Source: Chrysomallon squamiferum (Eukaryota > Mollusca > Gastropoda > Neomphalida > Peltospiridae). Taken from it: a stretch of 15,000 nt of DNA. The notes under the pieces were generated by a model. That model was not told where the DNA came from and made no database searches. It saw only the letters and a list, made by a program, of their open reading frames with translations. Shown here one piece after another: positions 9,234 through 15,000 of the stretch. Every line of letters starts with the position of its first letter. The stretch's first letter is position 1. The stretch is from NCBI GenBank assembly GCA_012295275.1, contig CM022675.1, positions 4,159,142 through 4,174,141 of the forward strand, written 5' to 3'. Made by a program: the position numbers and the translations under genes.

Positions 9234-9293
9234 ATAAAATTAAAAAAAATAATAATAATAATAAATAAATAAATAAATAATAAAAATAAAAAA
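9234..9293. repeat. AAT/AAAT tract
   Basis: AAT triplets pass into AAAT tetranucleotides and A-rich sequence. Confidence 0.85.
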
Positions 9294-9458
9294 CGAAGTC
9301 TAATTAACGAATCAACTAATTTTATGTTCAGTTAAGATTTGAGATAAAATGGTAATGATGTTATTCACGATTTGTTGTTTGGTTAATATCATATCTTTTA
9401 CCAGTGAAGTTTGTCCAAACCGGCTTCTGTCAGTTGCGGACTTTTGTGTAAACTGTAA

Positions 9459-9471
9459 CACCACCACCACC

Positions 9472-9506
<35 letters not shown>

Positions 9507-9515
9507 TAATAATAA
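9459..9515. repeat. (ACC)n-(AAC)n-(AAT)n triplet tract
   Basis: CAC triplets 9459-9486, AAC 9487-9501, AAT 9502-9515. The step-by-step base changes between neighbouring triplet families suggest one tract that mutated and re-expanded. Confidence 0.93.
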
Positions 9516-10226
9516 TTTAGATTTCTATATTCAAGTATAGTTTAAGTTCTTAAAGACATTATGGGGGACTCCCTGTATTAAGTCATGCAGAAACGTAAAT
9601 CTTAAACTCAACTGATATCTAACTCGAACGGATACTGGGACAAAAATAGAAATTATAATCTATCACAACCATCCGTCCGAAGACGATATGAACTGAAGTG
9701 TTTGGTCAAATAAGCGGAGAAGTGACCTGACAAGCAAGACAGCACGTACCAAAGATTCTGCCTGAAACAGAAAGAGTCAGAAAAGATTAAAAAAAACCAC
9801 GGGAGAATTGAACGCGAACTGTCGACTACGTTTCCTTCTTCTAAAATCAACAGAAGTCGTTCCACGTACAAACCTCGTCAAACATTTCTAACAGCGAAAC
9901 GTGTCCAGACATGAACTGAAAAATCATCTGCATCGATCCTCGTCTTCCCACAATTCAAAGCTCAGATGATCCGTGGTGTGTCGGGGAATCTGCAGATATC
10001 TCGTTTTCGTTTCGTGGATCACGCTGCTGGACAAACATCTCACACTCAGACAAATGTCCTCTCAACAGCGCGTGGTGACGTGCGCGCGTTGTGTAATCAC
10101 AAAATTACTTTGAAAGCCAAGAGTCTGAGATTAAGTGCAGATTTGTTAGTCGATAGATAGCTGTCGTGAAGCTGAATACAGGACAGACGTTCATACAGAC
10201 AAGTACGTACAGTCAGTTGTAAAGAT
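9516..10226. other. Longest repeat-poor stretch of the window, no gene recognised
   Basis: Two moderate frames exist: minus 9653-9871 (72 codons) and plus 9966-10160 (64 codons). Neither shows a domain, a signal peptide or clear splice boundaries. A CpG cluster with TGACGTG lies at 10067-10092. If the window hides an exon, this and 7119-7758 are the places to search by protein homology. Confidence 0.4.
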
Positions 10227-10262
10227 CGAGAAAGAGAAAGAGAAAGACAGAAAGAGAGAAAC
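10227..10262. repeat. (GAAA)n/(GA)n purine tract
   Basis: Imperfect GAAAGA units. Confidence 0.8.
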
Positions 10263-10305
10263 ATATTAGACACGCTGAACATTGGTAACATTCAGCAGAC
10301 ACTTT

Positions 10306-10391
10306 AGATAGATACAGACAGGTAGATAATAAGGATAGACAGACAGACAAATAGATAGATAGACAGATAGCTAGATAGGTAGGTAGGTAGG

Positions 10392-10423
<32 letters not shown>

Positions 10424-10632
10424 TAGATAGACATAGCTGGATGATAGACATAGACAGAAGATAGATAGATAGATAGATAGACAGACATATAGAAAGACAG
10501 ATAGACATAAAGAGAGATAGACAGACATACTAGTAGCCATATATATATATATATATAGATAGATAGATAGATAGATAGATTAGATGAATAGATAGATGGA
10601 TGGATGGATGGATGGATGGACAGATAGATGAT
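10306..10632. repeat. Compound GATA-family microsatellite, about 330 bp
   Basis: Mainly GATA units, with blocks of GACA (about 10402-10420), GGTA (about 10377-10392), AT (10539-10557) and GGAT (about 10597-10620). The 152-codon Ser/Tyr/Leu-rich minus-strand frame is the repeat read as protein. GATA/GACA tracts are a known class of animal microsatellite. Confidence 0.95.
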
Positions 10633-10808
10633 AAAGAAAAAGAGACTGGCAGAGGACAGAGAGAGAATCATTGCTAAAAAAAACCTAAATATGTTTGTGT
10701 ATACGTCATACTTTAGAATTATACATCAAGGACAGATCAGGTCTGCAGAAAGAAAACAATAGGAATGAATGTTATACAAAATGTCCTTAATTATAAATAA
10801 CACACGAG

Positions 10809-11024
10809 TTTCTTAATACATGATAGTGACTATACCTTTACACGAGATAATAACTCTATCTTAATACCTGATAATAAATATATCTTAATACCTGATAATA
10901 ACTATAACTTAATACGTGATAATAACTATATCTTAATATATGATAATTAGTATATCTTAATACATAATAATGACTGTATCTTAATATATGATAATGACTA
11001 TATTTTAATATATGATAATGACTC
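10809..11024. repeat. 24-bp AT-rich minisatellite, 9 units
   Basis: Nine tandem 24-bp units start at 10809, 10833, 10857, 10881, 10905, 10929, 10953, 10977 and 11001. A typical unit reads TATCTTAATA then CNTGATAATAACTA. The phase never slips across the nine units, although many bases differ. A more diverged tenth unit may precede at about 10785. Each unit contains TAA stops, so it is not coding. Confidence 0.9.
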
Positions 11025-11415
11025 TTCCTTTTCTTCTACCTAACTACAGAAATTTAAACGTAATTCAAACAACATTAATAACAACACTTGATCGAGGAAC
11101 AGAAGTAATATCGTGTAAAATTGATTTACTTTTCTCTTATTAATAGAAACTCTTCACAATGTTTTTTTTTTTAAATCGTGAACATCAACTGCTTTCACTG
11201 TGACAGCTTCAGAGAAAACACACCTAGAGTTAAACACCCCTTGTTTGTCATAGACTGGTCACCTCGCACAATACCGCTGTCTTAATCGACACCGGAGAAC
11301 CAATCAATGCGGAAACGAGTTTTCACAATTTCATCGACTCCGTTGCTAACGTCGTCTGCTTTGTGTAACGACTTTTGAGACGACACATAATCGAAATGTA
11401 AAAAGTGTTTCCATC
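11025..11415. other. Unique stretch with a CCAAT box
   Basis: T run at 11162-11172 and a CCAAT box at 11310-11314 in a CpG-containing patch. No coding signal. Confidence 0.45.
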
Positions 11416-11439
11416 AAAAAAAAAAAAAAAAAAAAAAAA
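11416..11439. repeat. Poly-A tract
   Basis: 24 A, then an A-rich tail to about 11451. Confidence 0.9.
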
Positions 11440-11460
11440 GAATAAAAAAAATGCGCTGCC

Positions 11461-11640
11461 AACATGTCGGATTAATCGAAGACTCTTACTTAGTGATCGA
11501 GGTAATTAATAAAACTATCCGATCAATGGTGACGTCATTAGGAACGCATGAGGCCGATCTTCGCGCTGATTTACAGACCAAGCAAGGTGCCTTAAATAGC
11601 GCTTTAAACGATCTGGGGTCATAGAGACTAAATTACTTCA
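11461..11640. promoter_or_regulatory. Candidate regulatory element with clustered homeodomain/CRE-like sites
   Basis: Contains the palindrome GATTAATC (11470-11477, including an Otx/Pitx-like GGATTA) and TAATTAATAA (11503-11512). A full CRE TGACGTCA (11530-11537) runs into ATTAGG, and TGATTTACAG follows at about 11567-11576. AGCGCT is flanked by TTAAA/TTTAA near 11593-11608. The CpG content is higher than in the flanks, and no frame is open. Site clustering of this kind suits an enhancer, but short motifs arise by chance and conservation cannot be judged from one sequence. Confidence 0.25.
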
Positions 11641-11819
11641 CGCGGAATCAAAAACGCATAAATGAACAGCGAGGGGGAAAGAGAGGTGACACATAACTCA
11701 CTTTTAAGAGCTTCACTGACAACTGAACAATTTAGGATCGACGTATTTAGTGCGTATTGAGCAATTTCCCGTTCCAAACATGGACTGATATGAGCAGATA
11801 CATATATTTATATTGTTTT

Positions 11820-12035
11820 CTAATAATAATAATAATGATGATGATGATGATAATAATAAAAATAATAGTAGTAGCAGTAATAGGATCTACAATAAGAATA
11901 AAAATACCGATGATGATGATGAAGATAATAATAATTAAATAATAATACTATAATAATAAAAAAATAAAAAAAATAATGATGATGATAATGATAACAACAG
12001 TAATAAATAAATCAACAACATCAACAACGACAACG
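11820..12035. repeat. Mixed AAT/ATG/AGT/AAC triplet tract
   Basis: Consecutive AAT, ATG, AAT, AGT, ATG, AAT and AAC triplet patches with A-rich interruptions. The open frames across it are products of the repeat. Confidence 0.88.
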
Positions 12036-12116
12036 GTGACAGGTTTCCTCTGAAAATGGTTTGTGATTTTAACCAAATGTGACTTTCAATGAGAGATAAT
12101 AAAAAGTTAATCTCTA

Positions 12117-12174
12117 CACGATGGCGGATCAATAAACATAAAAGCTACGTTTGAGGAGACAGGAAGTGACGTAG
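12117..12174. promoter_or_regulatory. YY1-type site with nearby ETS-CRE composite
   Basis: ACGATGGCGGATC (12117-12129) fits the YY1 pattern, and ACAGGAAGTGACGTAG (about 12159-12174) joins an ETS core to a CRE half. Both site types are common in animal core promoters. No coding frame starts nearby, so this is a motif-level call. Confidence 0.3.
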
Positions 12175-12489
12175 TCGTTCGTAACTTAATAAGTTATTGA
12201 TGCTAAAGTCTTAGAACTGTAAAAAGAAAAAACAAAGAAATGAAAATGCAGTACATTTATCCAGATAGCTAACTTTTCTGACAGTTCCTGGACTGTTAAA
12301 TAATTATTTGTCTTCGAGTCGCTCAGTGTTTTGAAGAACAAGCGTTCAGTCGAAAATAAAAAGAATTAAAATCAAATCAGATATCACGCAATCATATTTT
12401 CCTTGAATCGACGGAAATAAAAATTTAAAAAAAATGAAAAAAAAAACATTTAATCAAATCTTCCTCGATTCATTGTGACTAGAAGAAGA

Positions 12490-12510
12490 CCACGTGACCC
12501 AATGACGTCA
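12490..12510. promoter_or_regulatory. E-box, CCAAT box and full CRE packed in 21 bp
   Basis: CACGTG (12491-12496), CCAAT (12499-12503) and TGACGTCA (12503-12510) sit back to back. They match the binding patterns of USF/MYC/TFE-type bHLH proteins, NF-Y, and CREB/ATF. The cluster ends about 50 bp before the 42-bp minisatellite, whose units repeat two of the same three motifs. Confidence 0.4.
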
Positions 12511-12558
12511 AACAGAAAAGAAAAATAGCCAAGTTTTCTGAGAACCATTAAGTATGTG

Positions 12559-13190
12559 TTCGTGTAACGAAAATACCACGTGTAACTGTGTAACCAATCT
12601 TTCGTACAACGAAAATACCACGTGTAACTGTGTAACCAATCTTTCGTACAACGAAAATACCACGTGTAACTGTGTAACCAATCTTTCGTACAACGAAAAT
12701 ACCACGTGTAACCAATCTTTCATACAACGAAAATACCACGTGTAACTGTTTAACCAATCTTTCGTACAACGAAAATATGTAACCAATCTTTCTTCAACGA
12801 AAAACTAGTAATAACCAATCTTTCATACAACCATTTTTATTTTATAACTGTAACCAATCTTTCGTACAACGAAAAAATATAAAAAAACCAATCTTTCGTA
12901 CAACGAAAAAACCACGTGTAACTGTGTAACCAAAAAACAACGAAAAAACATAACCAATCTTACATACAACGAAAAAAGTAATAACCAATCTTTCGTACAA
13001 CGAAAATACCAAGTAACTGTAACCATACAAAAAAAAACGTGTAAAATAACCAATACAACGAAAAAATAAACTGTGTAACCAATCTTTCGTACAACGAAAA
13101 TACCACGTGTAACTGTGTAACCAATCTTTCGTACAACGAAAATACCACGTGTAACTGTGTAACCAATCTTTCGTACAACGAAAATACCAA
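12559..13190. repeat. 42-bp minisatellite, about 17 units, each with CCAAT, hairpin and E-box
   Basis: Unit order: CCAATC, then the inverted repeat TTTCGT-ACA-ACGAAA, then ATAC, CACGTG, then TAACTGTGTAA. The CCAAT positions begin at 12594, 12636, 12678, 12712, 12754, 12783, 12814, 12854, 12888, 12954, 12984, 13050, 13079, 13121 and 13163, with decayed copies at 12930 and 13023. CACGTG occurs at 12577, 12619, 12661, 12703, 12737, 12913, 13104 and 13146. Spacing is 42 bp at both ends (one 34-bp unit at the left) but 24-42 bp in the middle, with A runs and deletions. Because 42 is divisible by 3, several frames are open on both strands as 14-residue peptide repeats. Their loss in the core and the lack of a preferred frame argue against coding. 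It is not a CRISPR array, since no unique spacers separate the units. Confidence 0.92.
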
Positions 13191-13242
13191 TTCTTCACTG
13201 AACTAGAATTAAATCTAAAACCATTTTGTATTTTATCTGAAA

Positions 13243-13357
13243 TTTTTTTTTTTTAAACCCACAAACCCACAACAAAAAAACAAAAAACATACATACATAC
13301 ACAAAAAGATATGTAAGCAAGCTGATATAAATAAATAAATAAATAAATAAATAAATA
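13243..13357. repeat. Poly-T, CCCACAA patch, CATA and AAAT tracts
   Basis: T run 13243-13254, an A/C-rich patch, CATA units 13288-13302 and AAAT units 13327-13357. The sequence from 13358 to 13613 is AT-rich and unique with nothing recognised. Confidence 0.88.
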
Positions 13358-13613
13358 TTTTCTTCTTAATCCATATTCTTTTTTTTAAATATTAAAATGT
13401 CTCTCTGCGGAAGTAAGCATATTACTTTAAACTTCTTGTTTCCCTATTTGTATAAAAAATAGTGATTATTTTTATCCTTTCTGTAATGATATAAATTCTT
13501 AACATTATTATTGCTATTATTTTTACTTATTATTTTTCTTAATAGAAGGTCAAATGATTAATTATCTTAAGGTTTAAACAAAATAAAGAACAAAGTAAAT
13601 ACGACCATTAATT

Positions 13614-13621
13614 CACACACA

Positions 13622-13707
<86 letters not shown>

Positions 13708-13775
13708 AACAGACAGAAAGAAAAACAGAGACACAGAGAGAAACAGAGAGAAAAACAGAGAGAGTGAGAGAGAGA
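13614..13775. repeat. (AC)n-(AG)n compound microsatellite
   Basis: AC at 13614-13639, pure AG at 13638-13697, then an imperfect purine-rich tail with ACAG/AAAC variants to about 13775. Confidence 0.95.
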
Positions 13776-13804
13776 ATTATAAACATTTCTTTTTCATAAT
13801 CCTT

Positions 13805-13811
<7 letters not shown>

Positions 13812-13842
<31 letters not shown>

Positions 13843-13859
13843 GCCACACACACACACAC
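13812..13859. repeat. (AC)n microsatellite
   Basis: AC run interrupted once by ATACGCC near 13840. The following unique stretch to 14019 carries TTGACGTA (13987-13994) and ACGTCATC (14007-14014). Confidence 0.93.
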
Positions 13860-14019
13860 CTCTGTAAGAACTAATATTTCTGTTAGCAAATCGAGCGAAA
13901 TAGAAGTTTTTATTTATTTATTTTTTCTTAAATCATAGCGATGCCTTATCGATCGATTCTATTTAATAACAGTTTTGTTCTCTGTTTTGACGTATTTATA
14001 ATTTCTACGTCATCACAAA

Positions 14020-14092
14020 TCTGCTCTGACGCAGTGGGAGAGCGAGTGACTCGTGAACGAAAGGTCGTGAGGTCGATCCTCTAAACCCGATC
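14020..14092 (+). pseudogene. tRNA-like sequence, probably a decayed tRNA-derived SINE head
   Basis: TGACGCAGTGG (14027-14037) fits a Pol III A box (TGGCNNAGTGG) at all but one base. GGTCGATCC (14071-14079) fits a B box (GGTTCGANNCC) with one T lost. The boxes start 44 bp apart, exactly as in a standard tRNA (positions 8 and 52). A D-stem CGC/GCG is present around AGTGGGAGA. The anticodon-loop region reads CTCGTGAA and most resembles the loop of a threonine tRNA (CGT anticodon). The anticodon and T stems do not pair properly and no CCA-ready acceptor stem is visible, so it is not a working tRNA. Its extent beyond the tRNA-like head is unclear. Confidence 0.5.
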
Positions 14093-14139
14093 AGTTTCTA
14101 ATTCAGTACTGATATCAGTAAATTAAAAAAGATAAAACG

Positions 14140-14459
14140 TTATTGCTACTGCTGTAGTTGTTAGCAGTATTGCTGCTGGTGCTGTTGATGTTAGTTGTAG
14201 TAATAGTCAGAGTATTAATAATAGAAATAGTAACAGAAGTATTAGCAGAAGTAATAGTAGTTGTAGTTGTAGTAGAAGTAGCTGCAGTGGTTCTAGTTTT
14301 AACACTAATAATAGTAGTGGTAGTAATAATATTAGGAATAGTAATAGAATAGGAGTTTTAGAAATAGTAGTTGTAGTTGTAGTAATAGTAATTCTAGTTG
14401 TTATAGAAGTACTTGCAGAAGTAGTGTAAGTAGCATAAATTATAACAACAACAGTAGCA

Positions 14460-14493
<34 letters not shown>

Positions 14494-14640
14494 TAATATT
14501 AGTTATAGTGAAAGTAGCTGTATTAATAGCTGTAGTAGCAGCAGAAATAGCAGTGTTATTTGTAGTATAACAGTAATATGTATAGTAGTAGTAGTATTAG
14601 TTGTAGTGTTAGTAGTAGTAGTGATATAAATAGTTGTCGT
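14140..14640. repeat. Degenerate AGT/TGT/AAT triplet tract
   Basis: Irregular AGT, TGT, AAT and AGC triplets with an AAT-pure patch at 14460-14490. The 64-codon Val/Ile-rich plus frame at 14158-14352 is the repeat read as protein. Confidence 0.9.
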
Positions 14641-15000
14641 AGTAATAGTCGTTGTAGTAGTATTATCAGTTGTAGAAGTAATAGTATCTGTTATTGTAGT
14701 AGTTGTTGTTGTTGTTGTAGTAGTAGTAGTGTCAGTTGTAGAAGTAATATTATCTGTTATAGTAGTAGTTGTTGTAGTAGTAGTGTCAGTTGTAGAAGTA
14801 ATAGTATATGTTATAGTAGTAGTTGTTGTAGTAGTAGTGTCAGTTGTAGAAGTAATGTTATCTGTTATTGTAGTAGTTGTTGTTGTTGTTATAGTAGTAG
14901 TGTCAGTTGCAGAAGTAATAGTATATGTTATTGTAGTAATTGTAGTAGTATTATCAGTTGTAGAAGTAATAGTATCTGTTATTGTAGTAGTTGTTGTTGT
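14503..15000 (-). CDS. Doubtful Thr-rich open frame, partial at the window edge
   Basis: Reading leftward from the right edge, this frame is open for 165 codons and stops at TAA (plus positions 14503-14505). The first 140 codons or so are Thr-dominated, with a repeated ITDxITSTTD motif separated by Thr runs, as in mucin-like stalks. The last 25 residues are mostly Leu/Ile, which could mimic a C-terminal membrane or GPI-anchor segment. Against coding: the hydrophobic end is just the same triplet repeat read in a shifted register, at least one plus-strand frame is open too, and no start is in the window. I list it because every unit-length change is a multiple of 3. A non-coding VNTR is more likely. 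Confidence 0.12.
   Translation of the reverse strand, partial: TTTTTTITDTITSTTDNTTTITTITYTITSATDTTTITTTTTTTITDNITSTTDTTTTTTTTITYTITSTTDTTTTTTTTITDNITSTTDTTTTTTTTTTTTITDTITSTTDNTTTTTITTTTIYITTTTNTTTNTTTTIHITVILQITLLFLLLLQLLIQLLSL
14655..15000. repeat. Variable-length higher-order repeat built from AGT/TGT triplets
   Basis: A conserved core, CAGTTGTAGAAGTAAT with small variants, begins at 14667, 14733, 14787, 14841, 14904 and 14955. Spacings are 66, 54, 54, 63 and 51 bp, all multiples of 3. A GTNATCTGTTAT-like second core follows, then a run of AGT and TGT triplets whose length differs from unit to unit. The array runs off the right edge. Confidence 0.88.

Noticed and set aside
10213-10671. 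152-codon minus-strand Ser/Tyr/Leu-rich protein
   Set aside because: It is the GATA/GACA tract read as protein, with periodic YLSI/CLSV units.
12559-13190. CRISPR array (repeated hairpin-bearing units)
   Set aside because: The units abut as a tandem repeat with no unique spacers of even length, the setting is eukaryotic, and no cas-like gene is present.
12508-13198. Protein with 14-residue tandem repeats encoded by the minisatellite
   Set aside because: The 42-bp period opens several frames on both strands at once. The array's core breaks the frames with indels, and none has a supporting start, signal or domain.
14020-14092. Functional tRNA gene
   Set aside because: The anticodon and T stems do not pair, one B-box base is missing, and there is no acceptor-stem complement.

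Overview
The window looks like non-coding, intergenic or intronic DNA from a eukaryotic nuclear genome, most likely an animal. It is AT-rich, has no bacterial-style gene packing, and carries a very heavy load of simple repeats. Adding up the repeat intervals listed here gives about 30% of the window. The mix of long GA/CT tracts, ATT, AGT, GATA/TATC, AC/TG and poly-A tracts is what I would expect in a mollusc, perhaps a cephalopod. That placement is an inference from texture only; no gene or named element fixes the species. I found no convincing protein-coding exon, rRNA or functional tRNA. Every long open frame runs through a simple repeat (poly-Ser/Val, poly-Leu/Ile, poly-Phe, Ser-Leu) or is short and featureless.

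Layout. 1-1070 is AT-rich with ATT, GATT and ATTC tracts. 1071-1376 is a long poly-A run, then a CpG-dense, promoter-like island with ETS, CCAAT and YY1-type sites. 1559-2700 holds AT, GA and a compound TATC/TC/TA/TATG microsatellite. 2725-2801 can fold into a strong imperfect hairpin. 2920-3300 is a CpG-rich unique block with GC-rich inverted repeats. 3402-3834 is a GAT/AAG/AGT tract. 3835-9300 alternates unique sequence with CT, GA, TG, ATT and ATAC tracts, and carries scattered CACGTGAC and TGACGTCA motifs. 9516-10226 is unique. 10306-10632 is a GATA-family tract. 10809-11024 is a 24-bp minisatellite. 11440-11720 is unique sequence with several homeodomain-like and CRE-like sites. 12117-12510 is promoter-like.

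The most distinctive feature is a 42-bp minisatellite at 12559-13190, about 17 units. A full unit carries a CCAAT box, a CACGTG E-box and a 15-bp hairpin motif. Its two ends are near-perfect while its centre is badly eroded. It starts about 50 bp after a 21-bp cluster of an E-box, a CCAAT box and a full CRE. The right end holds AC/AG tracts, a decayed tRNA-like (SINE-type) Pol III promoter at 14020-14092, and an AGT/TGT-derived variable-length repeat to the window edge. The minus strand of that last repeat is open for 165 codons of Thr-rich sequence.

With no gene present there is no pathway to describe. The useful hypotheses are regulatory (promoter-like islands and the E-box/CCAAT array) and structural (hairpins, minisatellites, a SINE fossil).
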